A DNA stretch of 64,000 nucleotides from an uncultured Prevotellaceae bacterium (GCA_900318685.1 ONLL01000001.1:62001-126000), one strand, 5' to 3'; shown: positions 17,516 to 28,349, counted from the stretch's first letter. Notes: generated by a model from the sequence alone, not told the origin. A program made the numbers and translations.

Positions 17516-20500
17516 TTATCTGCTCACTTTTATGCCTTTATAGATATACAATCCTTTTGCGGGCTTGCCTTGGAGGCGACGGCCCTGGAGGTCATAATAG
17601 GCGTCTTCCCCTTCGAAGGCGGGGTGAAAATCATGCACGATTGGCACGATGCCCACAGTAACCTCGTCGTCGTAGGGAGGCATGTCGCCATCGCTCTCAT
17701 ATCCTTCGGACGGGAAGTCAATGATGATATCATCGTCTTCGCCCTCCTCGTGATAATCGAACACCATCTTGTAGCCGTTGCGCTTGAGGCTCTTTTCAGG
17801 CTGGAAGAAAGCTCGGAAAGAGGTAATGTTCACCGTGTTGTTGGTGACACGGCGGAAGTATCCGTCTTTCTGTATGATATAGGTCTTCTTTGCCCTGCAG
17901 TCAGCATTGCTCATTGGCATGAAGGTGCCCGCCCATAGTCCGGCAGGATCAATATTCTCGTTCGCATTATCTGTTGAGAAATGGACTTCCCCGTTATCAT
18001 AAGGATTTGCCTTTACCTCAAGGTCGGCTTGTACCCAATCTGGAAGTTTGCTCTTGTCTGAATTGAGCAGGACAGACCCGTTCTTCACTACCAGCACATA
18101 GCTATGCCCGGCCAAGAGATGGTTGGGTGTCGCGTTAGAGAAGATGAACTGTCCGGTTTGCTCGTTGATGTTCCATAGTTCATAGATGGCCAAGCCTTTA
18201 TCAAGCACCTCTTCCATATCGAGATAGACGGGATAGGGCAGGCAGACGCTATAGGCCTTCGAGGTCCAGGTGCCGTCGCCATTGTCAACGGCCGAGAACA
18301 CACGGTCGTAGGTGGCCTTCTCGGTCGTGAAGTCGTAGGGCGGCTGGAATCCCCATCCGTCGGTGAGGTTCAGCTGCTGGCACTCGGTGCCGATGACCAC
18401 GTTCTGCTCACCCTCGGCAGCCGTGAAGCCTTGACCTTCGGGCAAGTAGATGATGGTGCGCTGATCCATGTGGTAGAAAGGATTCCTTTGGTCGGCGCGG
18501 TCTACCTTGACATTCTTCAACAGGCTGTTCTTCGTGAAGTCGATGCTCCAGACATCGACCTTGGCATCCTTCAGCCATGCCTCGTCCATATCTGTCACCT
18601 GGAACTCTTGCTGCTCGCCATCGAAGAAGGCGGTGATGGTTTCAGGGATTACCAGGTTTTTGCCGCCAGCTCCGCTGTAGCCGCTCAAAATGGCATGTCC
18701 GTCGTAGCAGCCCCAATATTTGAAGTCGCTGTTGTCAGACACAAGGAAGGCGAGTCCGAAAAAGACATTCGGGCCGAGGTCGTAATCGAGGTTGTTGTAT
18801 TTCAGGCAGGCATGGAATGGAGGCACCATTTCTTCACGGTGCAGGTAGAAGCCGGGCTTGCCGTCTTCACCCCTTTGCAGCGTGTAGATGTTGCCTTCTG
18901 ACGCATCCTCCTGATAGACGGGCATACCGTCGATGCCTACTGCGCTGAGACGGTTTTCGTACATCTTCCACTGCTCAAGCGGCTCGACGTTGGGCATGAG
19001 ATGGTAGACGCCGGGTTGGGAAGCAAAGACCACCACGGGTGACCCTAACGGCACCTCACGGCTCATCTCCTGCAAGAATACTGCATTCAAGATGGGGCGC
19101 ATCTGTGTGGCGATATAGGGTGTGAGCTCTTCTGACAGCTTTGTGTCAAATCCGATGTAGAAGGAGCCTGTGAGAGTCTCGTCAATCTTCAGCGGATAGT
19201 AGCGGTGCAGGCGGTTGTCCTCGGCATACTCCTCCCATGAGTAGTCGTTGAGCATCTCGTCGTACACCTGCTGGTCGAAGGTGCCATCCTTCACATAGAC
19301 ATCGATGAGGTTGCCGTCGACGGTCTCAATGCCACCCTCTGCCAGCTCGGGAACGATGCGGTTATAGTCATCAAGGTCGAGGTACAGACGCTTGAGTATC
19401 GGCAGCTTGTAGATGGCTCCCTCCTCAATGCGGTTGACATCGCCACTGATGGTGATTTCCTCAGATGCCGGTCGGCCGTTGGGATAGGAAATAAGGGTGT
19501 TGTTCACATCGAAGAGCATGCCATCACGACTCTTGAAATCGGCATTAAAGCGGTCAACGTAGACGTTCTCGATGCCTGAGCCATAGAAAGGATGCGGATT
19601 TACGTTGGTGACTTTCGCCGGCACGGTAACGCTCTTCAGCTTAGTGCATCCACTAAAGGCATCGCTGGCGATGGTCTTCAGGGTATAGGGCAGTCGTACC
19701 TCCTCCAGTTTGTTCAAGTTGTTGAGCTGCGTAGTGAGCTTGGTGACGCTCTTGAACAGACGGAACTCAGGGAAGCGTACGATGTCACGTGCCGTAGCTG
19801 TCTGGAAGGCGGTGAGCGTCTGCTCGTTGGTGACGGCACTCAGCTCCATCAACGAGAGGTGCTGGGCATCGTGGTCGGTATTGAAGGCTTCGAGACACGC
19901 TTGCAGGGCATTCTGGTCCACGAAGGTGATGCCGGGATTGACAAACTCTGAGCTGGTGCGCAGCGGGATGAGATTGACAAACTTGCCTTGCTGGGGAATG
20001 AGGTAATGCACGCCGACAATATCTCTGCTCCTCGGATTTGAGCTGGTGTGTTGGGGCGGTACGGATGTAAGAATTGGTGAGACGACACCTATTTCGGTGT
20101 CGGCCTCGAAATAGTTATAGTTGACGGTGGAACGTCCCCATGTTGCCCCTCCCGGTTCGAAGAGCAGGTGTTGCCTGACATCGAGCAGGCTGTTGGCATA
20201 GGTGGCATCCTCAAGGTCGGTACGCACCGGCAGCATCAGCAGCTGCCCCATATCGCTCTCGGCAAATGTCTTGAGCATGGGGAAGTAATAGTTTTCACTG
20301 GCCTGCCAGCGTTCCCGGTTTCCGAGTGCTGCTGTGATTTCCTCAAGTGTGTGGCCTTCACGAGTGTTTTCACAGCCCTTCAGCCAATAGCAGTCCTTGA
20401 TATAGCTCTTCCCCGCTGCAGTGAGGCCTTCATTGTTGTAGTCCTGGTCGCCATAATACACGGGTGCAGTAACAAGGCAGTTGCGCACAGTTCCCTTGCT

Positions 20501-22978
20501 TTGGTCGTTCAGGCATACCAAAGGATTGAAGTCGCTGAAGATCTTGGTGCAGTAGACAGCTCCAATGCAGTCCTCCACTACGGCTTCAGGATTGTTCTTG
20601 CCCACCGAGGTGCAGATGCCACCACTGCCATTGATGTGGAAGTCGGAATGTTGACTTACCGCTGGCGTCAGGACACCCTGCACAATGCAGTCGTAAATCT
20701 TGCCGTCGACATTGCTTGCCAGGAGTGCCGATCCCAATCTTGAGCAGAAGCCACCTACCAAGCCAAGTCCGTATATCTGACCTGTTGAGGACACATCGCC
20801 AAAGAGCGACTGCTTGTCGCTGACATTGCTGAGGTAGGGGCGTATGATGTAGTGCCCGTCGCCATTATAGACACCCTTCCACCCGTTAGCGGGTTTTATG
20901 CAGACCTTGAAATTGCCCATTCCCTGGGGAATGTTGTCTGTATATGCAGGGTTGAGCGTGATGTCGCAGAGCTGCTTAAACCATTGTCCCTCCTCATTGT
21001 TGTTGAGGGCAAGTACCAACTGTGCGCCGTTCCTGATGATGTAAGGATCCTCGGCCAGACCGCTGCCGGCGGCATACTCGGTGGCTGTGGAGCCGTCCCA
21101 TATCTGGTCGGGTGTGGCATTGAAGAAGATGGGCTTAGTGGGTATCATTGGCTGCGGACGGCTGCAGATGGCATCTATCTTCTTCGTGGGGTCAAAGCTC
21201 ATGGTAGCCGTAAAGGTGCCGTTGGAAAAGGCATGGGCCGTATTGTCCTTGACTCTGATGATGCTGCTGTTTCGCGGGAAGTTGATGGTCGACTTGAGCG
21301 ATACATCACGCTGGTCTTCGTTCCATCTGACGGTTTTCTCCTTATGGGCAGCACTGGAGACGAAGTCCCAGGTGGCATCGCCCTTGGGAATGATGACAGG
21401 CACAGCGGCCAGCCAGAAGGTGGGCAGGACAACGGTGTTGTCGCGATAAATGTTGTCGACCCCAAATAGCTGGAGTGTGACGTCGGAAATGCTGGTGTTA
21501 GCCTTTATTCTTTCATAGCCGTCCCACTGCTTGTTCACCACCAAGCGGGGGTAGTAGCCCGTCTGGAACTTGAAGTAGAAGTCGGCCTCGTCGTCGGTGT
21601 CGAGCAGAGGGGCATCGGTGAGCTTACCCGAGATGAGTTTTTCGGTAATAAGGGCCTTTACGGTGGTGGGCATCCTGGGGTTGTCGCCTTCGCCGCTGGT
21701 GATGTTCGTGCCAGCAAATAAGGTCTTGTCCCAATAGCTGTTGCTCAGTGCCTGCACCGGCTCGGCCTTACAATCACCTAAGATGCCGTTGTATGCTTTA
21801 GACGCGGTGCTAGTGCCAATGACCAACGTGTTGACGATGCGCTCCTCTTTGTTGGTCCATTGCATGCTGCCGCAGATACCACCAACGGGGCTGGTCTCGC
21901 CTGTGATGTTTCCGGCAAAGACGCAGCTCTCAATCTTCGACTCGGTGGGGTTGCCTTCCTGGTAATTGGAGCCAGGTCGCATCGTGCCTGCGATGCCACC
22001 CGTGGCACCGCCCCAGCTTTCAATATGAGCAGTAGTGACGCATCCGCGCACAAAGCTCTGCTGCTCCATGAGTCCCACGATGCCTCCGGTATGGATCACA
22101 CGGTCGGTGATGCTGCCAGTGCTGGCGCAAGCCTCGACGATTCCCGATTTCATGACGCCTGCAATGCCTCCCATACTTAAGCTAAGAACATTGGCATGGA
22201 GGTCGACGTCGGCAGCACAGTCGAAGATTGTTCCTGAGTTGCAGCCGGCAATACCGCCCACGTAGTTTTGGCTGCCATTGCCGACGATAACCTTTGCCGT
22301 GGAATGTACCACAAAGCCCTGATTGTCGCCCACCATGCCGCCCAAATAAGTGTTACTCAGAGCGTTGGAGGCATTGATCTTGCCTTCAGTCCTGACGGAA
22401 TAGATGGCATTGGGAATGGTGAAAAAACGGAAGGTGCTGACATCCTCATAGCAGGTGATGGAGCTTGAACTGTTGTTGATACCACACACTATGCCGCTTA
22501 TGCCATCGGGATTATTGATTTCAGCATCAATGACGTTGAGGAAGCCAATGAAACCGCTGGATACGCCAAAGAGTCCCGACAGGTCAGAACCGCTTGAGCA
22601 GTAGAGGCCGCGGATGGCATGCGGTTCGCGCTTCTCCCATCCTTCCTCATTGGGGTTGAATCCCAAGAACAGCCCTCGGTAGGGATTTGCCATGGTGCCT
22701 ATGGGAACCCAGCTGCGCCGCTGGTCGCCGTCGGTGGCAGTGAGGTCGATGTCGTTGGCCAGCACGGCAACCATGCCATCAGGGTGTCTGCCTTCGTTCA
22801 CCATGTGTGAAAACTCTGCCAGCTGGCCTGGCGTGCTAATGACGATGGGGTCTATCAGCGAGCCCTTGCCCTCATAGTCGAGGGCCTCGCGGTGGTTCTC
22901 CCAAGTGTCAGCGCTTATGGGCATAGTCGGCAAAAGCCCTATCAAGCACAGCGCCAGTCGTATAATAGTCTTTTTCAT
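17516..22978 (-). CDS. giant exported GLUG-motif / BspA-type LRR protein (module copy 2, 'A-prime')
   Basis: 1820-aa exported protein with signal peptide (MKKTIIRLALCLIGLLPTMP-ISA). GLUG-type motifs run from about residue 210 to 370 ('YVGGIAGCNSGTI', 'MGGIAGVMKSGIV', 'VGGICGSMQW'). An LRR_5/BspA-type segment lies near residue 1110 ('LKTIASDAFSGCTKLKSVTV'). 'LHRYYPLKI...SFYIGFDTKL' and other landmarks recur at equivalent places in the 4372-8838 protein ('LHRYFPLTI...TMYIGFCTKL'). It is ~330 residues longer than that paralogue, mostly from an added C-terminal region ('YSVCLPYPVYLDM'). The tail is 'YYDLQGRRLQGKPAKGLYIY' followed by KGIKVSR. It follows the 23037-28232 gene with a 58-nt gap that contains CGTTATT motifs. 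Confidence 0.85.
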   Translation of the reverse strand: MKKTIIRLALCLIGLLPTMPISADTWENHREALDYEGKGSLIDPIVISTPGQLAEFSHMVNEGRHPDGMVAVLANDIDLTATDGDQRRSWVPIGTMANPYRGLFLGFNPNEEGWEKREPHAIRGLYCSSGSDLSGLFGVSSGFIGFLNVIDAEINNPDGISGIVCGINNSSSSITCYEDVSTFRFFTIPNAIYSVRTEGKINASNALSNTYLGGMVGDNQGFVVHSTAKVIVGNGSQNYVGGIAGCNSGTIFDCAADVDLHANVLSLSMGGIAGVMKSGIVEACASTGSITDRVIHTGGIVGLMEQQSFVRGCVTTAHIESWGGATGGIAGTMRPGSNYQEGNPTESKIESCVFAGNITGETSPVGGICGSMQWTNKEERIVNTLVIGTSTASKAYNGILGDCKAEPVQALSNSYWDKTLFAGTNITSGEGDNPRMPTTVKALITEKLISGKLTDAPLLDTDDEADFYFKFQTGYYPRLVVNKQWDGYERIKANTSISDVTLQLFGVDNIYRDNTVVLPTFWLAAVPVIIPKGDATWDFVSSAAHKEKTVRWNEDQRDVSLKSTINFPRNSSIIRVKDNTAHAFSNGTFTATMSFDPTKKIDAICSRPQPMIPTKPIFFNATPDQIWDGSTATEYAAGSGLAEDPYIIRNGAQLVLALNNNEEGQWFKQLCDITLNPAYTDNIPQGMGNFKVCIKPANGWKGVYNGDGHYIIRPYLSNVSDKQSLFGDVSSTGQIYGLGLVGGFCSRLGSALLASNVDGKIYDCIVQGVLTPAVSQHSDFHINGSGGICTSVGKNNPEAVVEDCIGAVYCTKIFSDFNPLVCLNDQSKGTVRNCLVTAPVYYGDQDYNNEGLTAAGKSYIKDCYWLKGCENTREGHTLEEITAALGNRERWQASENYYFPMLKTFAESDMGQLLMLPVRTDLEDATYANSLLDVRQHLLFEPGGATWGRSTVNYNYFEADTEIGVVSPILTSVPPQHTSSNPRSRDIVGVHYLIPQQGKFVNLIPLRTSSEFVNPGITFVDQNALQACLEAFNTDHDAQHLSLMELSAVTNEQTLTAFQTATARDIVRFPEFRLFKSVTKLTTQLNNLNKLEEVRLPYTLKTIASDAFSGCTKLKSVTVPAKVTNVNPHPFYGSGIENVYVDRFNADFKSRDGMLFDVNNTLISYPNGRPASEEITISGDVNRIEEGAIYKLPILKRLYLDLDDYNRIVPELAEGGIETVDGNLIDVYVKDGTFDQQVYDEMLNDYSWEEYAEDNRLHRYYPLKIDETLTGSFYIGFDTKLSEELTPYIATQMRPILNAVFLQEMSREVPLGSPVVVFASQPGVYHLMPNVEPLEQWKMYENRLSAVGIDGMPVYQEDASEGNIYTLQRGEDGKPGFYLHREEMVPPFHACLKYNNLDYDLGPNVFFGLAFLVSDNSDFKYWGCYDGHAILSGYSGAGGKNLVIPETITAFFDGEQQEFQVTDMDEAWLKDAKVDVWSIDFTKNSLLKNVKVDRADQRNPFYHMDQRTIIYLPEGQGFTAAEGEQNVVIGTECQQLNLTDGWGFQPPYDFTTEKATYDRVFSAVDNGDGTWTSKAYSVCLPYPVYLDMEEVLDKGLAIYELWNINEQTGQFIFSNATPNHLLAGHSYVLVVKNGSVLLNSDKSKLPDWVQADLEVKANPYDNGEVHFSTDNANENIDPAGLWAGTFMPMSNADCRAKKTYIIQKDGYFRRVTNNTVNITSFRAFFQPEKSLKRNGYKMVFDYHEEGEDDDIIIDFPSEGYESDGDMPPYDDEVTVGIVPIVHDFHPAFEGEDAYYDLQGRRLQGKPAKGLYIYKGIKVSR

Positions 22979-23036
22979 GTTGTTATTGTTTCGTTATTGC
23001 GTTATGTTGCTGTTTCTTTATCACATCATGACGAGA

Positions 23037-26000
23037 TTAGTATTGGAACTTAAACACTTCCTCTCCAGCACTGAGGACATAGACGCCCTTACGGGAAATG
23101 GGTACATAGAGCGTGGTGCCGGTAGCAGTCTTGCTGTAGTATGCCCGTCCGTCTTCGCTGAACACGCGGACTGTTTCGCCGGGCACGAGGTTACTGAAGA
23201 CTACGCCTCCGTTCTCCAAGCCTATAGCCACGCGGTGAGCGTCGTCAGCCGATCCTGCCAGTACAGGCTTGGGACGGCGGATGTCTGTAGGCACATCAGT
23301 GGGGAAGAGGTTCACCAACGAGGCATTGCACTTCAGGTAGGAGTTTGACACTGGTTTCCAGCAGTCGCCTGCTATTGCAGGCTCCATCACCTTGGCATTG
23401 ATATATGCCTGGATGGGCTCCGTGATGCCACCTATGGAGACAGTGGCAAAGCACTTGCGCTTATCGGCCATTTGTATGAACTCAGAAACGGGCACCACCA
23501 CCTCGCTGACGTCAGTGAGAGGCTCACCTCCGTTGGGGTGTGAATAGATACCCACGCGCACACCCATGTCGGGACGCAGACGGCCCATGTCGGTCAGTTC
23601 GACGATGAAGGTATTCTCGCCGTTTTCAATGCTGTGGTTCACAACGATGCAGTCCACCTCTCCTACCGATACACGGTCGGTCCTCTGCGGAGAGCGATGA
23701 CGCACATTACTGGGTGCACCACGGCGGCGGCTGACACGCGACTTAAATACATTGTTGTAGGTCACGTCGACATAGCTGGAGATGTAGCCGTTGAAGTCGT
23801 CGTCAATGGGATACATCACGGTGAAGTTGCGTGTGCGTCGCGGTGCCACGTATGAGTCAGGAATCTCGAAAATCTGTCCGTTGATATTGGCCTCAACCTT
23901 CTCGATGGCCGAGGTGCCGGTATTGCGTACCTTCACATTAATGGGCAGTGCGCTGCTGCTCTCCAGAGCCAAGCTGGTGTATGACACCTCATGCTCAAAG
24001 TTATTGCAGAACACCTTGCCACTGCGCATAATGATACCTGCGCCACTTTCGGGGTCAGCAAGGGTATAGACTACGGAGATGGAGTCATCGTCGAGGAATC
24101 CGTCGTAGTCCATCATCACGAGCACGGTGTCAATCTCTGCGCCCAGGGTGATGGGGGCCGTAATCTGAGGTGCAGTAGTAAGATGTATGCGCGAGGCATT
24201 GAGCACCGTTCGCATGCTGTCAAGGGCGAAAGATCCATCCTCACGTGAGCGGACGTTGTTCGTCTCCATCCACAGCACGGCAAAGTCGTCGAGATTCTCG
24301 GCAGCACGGTCGCAGATAATCTTCACCTTCGAGGGCTTGCTGGATCTCAATCCCAGGTCGGCACCCATACGGCTGTCGTTGGTACCGTCCATGTCGAGTG
24401 TCTTCACGAAGATGTCGCTGATGGAGTCAGTAGGCTGATAGGTCATGGCGACGACCGAGTTCTGGCCTACGCGAAGCATGAAGAAGTCGTTGACGTTGAG
24501 CTCGTCGTCAAGATAGGTAACCTTGTCGTTGTTCATGGGCTTAGAAGCGTAGCGCAGCACTTGGCGCTCCATGTCTCCCTCACCCACAATGGCAGCCACG
24601 AGAGCGGTGTCATTGCGCATGATCAGATCGTATTTACCTACGGAGTGGGTGTCGTCAATGTCGAAGAGCGGTGTGGGCTGGCTCCACTTGTTGCCGTCAT
24701 AGGTACGCAGCATTAACTGGCCCGTAAATGTGTAGTTTTCATAATTTTCCGAGGGATCTGGGGCATCCGCGTCATCAGAGTTGGCTGCGGCCGTCGGGTC
24801 GTAGCTGATCTTTCCGTGCTTGTAGATGCAGGCGGCACTGCCGTTGTCCTGAATCGTTACCACAGGGTTCATGTCGGTACAGTCATCGTTTTCGCCGCCC
24901 GTCACGAAGGTGGTATTCCATTGTCCGTTGCCCTGACGGAAGGCAGCATGGATGCGCGACGTTGACATAGCATCAACACTGGTGCTTACGACATTGTCGT
25001 CGGTAATGGCATCGTTGTCCACCTTCTTGTTAATCTGTTCATAGACCACCACCTCGTATTCGCCACGCTTCGAGCGCATGTGGTTAGAGGCAGCTATGCC
25101 CTCTTCCGAAAGGCGCTCCTTCTGCATGTTATTCATGTTGAGTGTGGTCACCTGGTCGTCGTTGTAGTCCTGAACCTTGCCAAGGTTGTTATAGACAATG
25201 GTACCACTGCCCAGGAAGTGGGGATTGGCATCCATGCCCACATCGCCTACGAGCAGGCTTCCAAACTCACCGGGCTCAGGTGTCGGCAACCTGCGGTAAG
25301 CGTTGGCCAAAGCCCGGGCCTTGGGCTTCTCTATCCAGTAGGGGAAGTCCTTGTGGAAAGGATTGTGGTCGTTATCGGGAATAAGCTTTTCACCGGATAG
25401 ACGGAATCCGGCTCTTGCTGACACATGGAGGCAAATAAGATTAAAGCTGGCATAAGCATCGCCCGTGACCATGCCCAGCACACGTAAGCCCGCAGAGCTC
25501 TTAATTTTACTTGCAAAGGGTAATTCGGCTCTGAAATAGCCGCCCAGCTTACCTCCCGCACGAAGCCCTACCTTGAAATTAAAGAAGGGCTTGGCTCCGG
25601 TCGCCCATTCTCCGGGCCCCATTTCAAGCGTAGCACCGAGCTTTGCCTTGAGGGAGGCCTGGATAAATGCGCCCATGTTGGAACTATTCATTGAAGAGGT
25701 CATATCCGAGTCATAAGAGTGTATGCCGAGGTCAAGCTGAAGACTAGCTTCAAAAGCAGCGGCTAAACTGAAACTGAAAAAGCTTGCCTTATCCAGGATT
25801 CTTTTAAGATCCGCAAGTTTCTGGTGAGACTTGAAAAGATCCCATGCCATGGCATAGCCAATTCCAAAATTTCCCGCAGCCTCAGTGAGCTGGAACTTCT
25901 TCCAGTCTGTTAAAGGCGTCCGCAGCGTAACGGTGGCACCGCCGAATAAGCCGCCACCAATGTAGTTGGTATTGATGTTATAGATATCGTCAATCTCCTC

Positions 26001-28232
26001 GTAAACCCAACGGTCGTACTCATGGTCATCTCCTACAGCGTTTCCTTTGACTTTACCATCTTCTTTGCCAAACCAATCGTTTTCCTCGTCTGCCCTTAAT
26101 TCCTTACGCAGTTCGCTCGTCTCATCGCTACCATCGTCGCTGTTGTTCCATTTGAGAGAAACATTGAGCGCAAAAATCTGTTTCAGGAAATCAATCTGAA
26201 TGCCTGTGTAGATATTGACAGGACGCACATTAAACTTGAGGGTAATGGGGAGCTTGAGGTCCAGGCCGGCATCGGCAAAAGCATCGCCTCCGTCATCCTC
26301 ATCTTCTTCAGTACCTGCATGGGGGTCGTCCATTTTGCGTGGAGCCAGTGTCGGGTTGTCCCACCAGTCGGAAGTATTCGATGCCGACCAAAGGGAACGA
26401 CTCATAAGGCTGCCCTTGGGCGGTGCGCCGGTGGCATTGTCGTTGGCATATTTGTTAGCCATCTCCTGTGCCTGTCCGCGGTCGAAATCAGAGTGGTAAA
26501 GCAGGGGGAAATAGTCGAGCGAGAGGTCACCGGCCGTCAGCTTCAGACGTGCAACCTCGCCCTTGAGTATGGCCCCAATCAGGTCGTAGCGCACGAAGTA
26601 GTAGTCGCGGCTGAACGACGTGAAGTCGTTGGCATTCACCACGATGATCTCATCCTGCTTCGCCTCGCGTGTCACCTGGCTGTCTATATTGGTACAGGTG
26701 AGCGTGCTCGAAGGCGTCGTGCCGCCCTTCGGCCGTGAGAAGGTTATCTCCATCTTGGCAAAGCGGTCGATGGGCTTGTTGTCAAGCAGCTTGGGGAACG
26801 AATTGCCACAGTCTTCTATATAAGTAATGGTGTCGGCTGCCTGACGTCCGGTAAGCTCCTGTTCCAGGATGGAGCACAGGCGGTAGTCCTCCTTGTTGCG
26901 CACCACCACCTGTCGCTCGTCATACAGATAGAGGAAGCGGTGCGAGCTGACCACCATTTCTTCGTCATCCCAACTGCCGGGCCTCAGGGTGAGGTCGACG
27001 GAGCAGCGTTCTTCGCTCACGAAGCCTGTCTCCTCATCGGCAGCACCGGTGTACTTGTAGACAGTGGGATAATAGCCTCTGGCCAGGATCTCAACATAAG
27101 CAGGCCTGCCCATAGTCAGCACCTTGTGGCACTTCTGTTTCCTGTCGTAGCCCAGATATTTCACCTCCTGACTGTGGGTCGGCATGCCCTTGCTGTCGAC
27201 CTGCTCCACATGGATTGTTGCCGAAGTGATGGGCTGGCTGCGGTGATTCCACAGATTGAGGTAGAGGGTGTCGTATTTCTCGAACAGGCCACTGCCCAGC
27301 CAGTTGAAATTGAGCAGCTCACGGTCCTGATGCTTGTCAAGCTCAAAGGTGGGACTCAGCCTCATACGCTCATATCGGTCATCAATGTCTATGCCTGGAT
27401 GCAGGCGTTTCTTGTTGATGCGCAGCTTGTTCTCGTCACCCACAAGAATGACGTCCATCAGGTCGCGGCCCTCGGGCACATAGAAGCTCTGAAACGACTT
27501 GGCCTTCAAGTGCAGCTCGATAGTGTCGGTCTGCATATAGCCGTTCTCATCCATGTAGCCAGTGACATACTCCATGGTATAGTCCTTGTTGGTAAGCTGG
27601 CGCTTACGGTCGAGCTGGAAGATGTAGAGTTTTTCATCGTTCCAGCCATATACGTTATACCTGAAGTGGATGCACTGGGTGGGGTCTGACACACGTGAGA
27701 CGGTGATGGAATACTCGGTGCGGGGCTTGACGAGCAACGGTACGTTAACAAAGAAGTACTTCGTCACCGTCAGGACCATTTTCTGGCCTGTCACGGGTTC
27801 CTCCACGACCACCTCGTACATGTCGGGCTTCGAGGGGTTGTCATCCTCTACGTGGAAGCAGAGCAGCGTGTGGTCGCGCATGCGCCAGAACTGCTGTTGC
27901 TGTGCCAGTCCTTTCATGTCCTTCGAGGCCAGCATCTGATGCACCGCATACACCTCGGCCTGGTTGCCGTCCATGTCGGTATCGGTAACTTGACGCCAAT
28001 CAAGACCGGAATTCGGCTCTGTAATCTTGTCGAAGTCGGTCACGTCGGTGACGTTGTTGGCGTAGAAGAGCTTAAAGTCCTGTGCTGACACGGGCGACAT
28101 GAGGAATACCACCAGCAGACTGATCAGGAAAAACCGCAGGTAACATAACCCGTGGCGATGCCACAGAAGCCTGTTATCTTGTTTCGTCAATTGATGCATA
28201 GCATCATTGTGCGATTGTAGGTAATGTTTCAT
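23037..28232 (-). CDS. giant exported protein of unrecognised family (module copy 2, 'B-prime')
   Basis: 1731-aa paralogue of the 8853-14138 protein. Shared landmarks in the same order: 'NNVTDV' near the mature N-terminus; QQQFWRMRDHTLLCF; 'GWNDEKLYIFQLDRKRQL'; 'SFQSFYVPEGRDLMDVILV'; 'HQDRELLNFNWLGSGLFEKY'; 'ANPHFLGSGTIVYN'; SNHMRSKRGEYEVVVYE; a CARDB/Ig-like segment; and the tail 'GVYVLSAGEEVFKFQY'. The hydrophobic signal ('FFLISLLVVFLMSPVSAQ') is preceded by ~34 polar residues, longer than usual; a Met at 28199 would give a more normal signal peptide, so the start is uncertain. It is the first gene of the 24-kb series, and a good promoter lies ~85 nt upstream. No function can be assigned. 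Confidence 0.8.
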   Translation of the reverse strand: MKHYLQSHNDAMHQLTKQDNRLLWHRHGLCYLRFFLISLLVVFLMSPVSAQDFKLFYANNVTDVTDFDKITEPNSGLDWRQVTDTDMDGNQAEVYAVHQMLASKDMKGLAQQQQFWRMRDHTLLCFHVEDDNPSKPDMYEVVVEEPVTGQKMVLTVTKYFFVNVPLLVKPRTEYSITVSRVSDPTQCIHFRYNVYGWNDEKLYIFQLDRKRQLTNKDYTMEYVTGYMDENGYMQTDTIELHLKAKSFQSFYVPEGRDLMDVILVGDENKLRINKKRLHPGIDIDDRYERMRLSPTFELDKHQDRELLNFNWLGSGLFEKYDTLYLNLWNHRSQPITSATIHVEQVDSKGMPTHSQEVKYLGYDRKQKCHKVLTMGRPAYVEILARGYYPTVYKYTGAADEETGFVSEERCSVDLTLRPGSWDDEEMVVSSHRFLYLYDERQVVVRNKEDYRLCSILEQELTGRQAADTITYIEDCGNSFPKLLDNKPIDRFAKMEITFSRPKGGTTPSSTLTCTNIDSQVTREAKQDEIIVVNANDFTSFSRDYYFVRYDLIGAILKGEVARLKLTAGDLSLDYFPLLYHSDFDRGQAQEMANKYANDNATGAPPKGSLMSRSLWSASNTSDWWDNPTLAPRKMDDPHAGTEEDEDDGGDAFADAGLDLKLPITLKFNVRPVNIYTGIQIDFLKQIFALNVSLKWNNSDDGSDETSELRKELRADEENDWFGKEDGKVKGNAVGDDHEYDRWVYEEIDDIYNINTNYIGGGLFGGATVTLRTPLTDWKKFQLTEAAGNFGIGYAMAWDLFKSHQKLADLKRILDKASFFSFSLAAAFEASLQLDLGIHSYDSDMTSSMNSSNMGAFIQASLKAKLGATLEMGPGEWATGAKPFFNFKVGLRAGGKLGGYFRAELPFASKIKSSAGLRVLGMVTGDAYASFNLICLHVSARAGFRLSGEKLIPDNDHNPFHKDFPYWIEKPKARALANAYRRLPTPEPGEFGSLLVGDVGMDANPHFLGSGTIVYNNLGKVQDYNDDQVTTLNMNNMQKERLSEEGIAASNHMRSKRGEYEVVVYEQINKKVDNDAITDDNVVSTSVDAMSTSRIHAAFRQGNGQWNTTFVTGGENDDCTDMNPVVTIQDNGSAACIYKHGKISYDPTAAANSDDADAPDPSENYENYTFTGQLMLRTYDGNKWSQPTPLFDIDDTHSVGKYDLIMRNDTALVAAIVGEGDMERQVLRYASKPMNNDKVTYLDDELNVNDFFMLRVGQNSVVAMTYQPTDSISDIFVKTLDMDGTNDSRMGADLGLRSSKPSKVKIICDRAAENLDDFAVLWMETNNVRSREDGSFALDSMRTVLNASRIHLTTAPQITAPITLGAEIDTVLVMMDYDGFLDDDSISVVYTLADPESGAGIIMRSGKVFCNNFEHEVSYTSLALESSSALPINVKVRNTGTSAIEKVEANINGQIFEIPDSYVAPRRTRNFTVMYPIDDDFNGYISSYVDVTYNNVFKSRVSRRRGAPSNVRHRSPQRTDRVSVGEVDCIVVNHSIENGENTFIVELTDMGRLRPDMGVRVGIYSHPNGGEPLTDVSEVVVPVSEFIQMADKRKCFATVSIGGITEPIQAYINAKVMEPAIAGDCWKPVSNSYLKCNASLVNLFPTDVPTDIRRPKPVLAGSADDAHRVAIGLENGGVVFSNLVPGETVRVFSEDGRAYYSKTATGTTLYVPISRKGVYVLSAGEEVFKFQY

Positions 28233-28317
28233 ATGATAGTTATTTGTGTTAAGACTTTCAGTAAGTGCTAATTTGTAACATATGACGAATGATTCATCAT
28301 TAGGTTATATTTGGTTG

Positions 28318-28349
28318 CAAATTTACAACAAAATCAGCATATTTACAAA
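28318..28349 (-). promoter_or_regulatory. Bacteroidetes-type promoter for the minus-strand giant-protein cluster
   Basis: Read on the minus strand: TTTG (28349-28346), a 20-nt gap, then TAAATTTG (28325-28318), matching the Bacteroidetes -33 TTTG / -7 TAnnTTTG pattern. It would start transcription near 28311, giving an ~80-nt leader before the 28232 start. It is the only such promoter I found ahead of the seven co-directional coding regions that follow. Confidence 0.6.
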
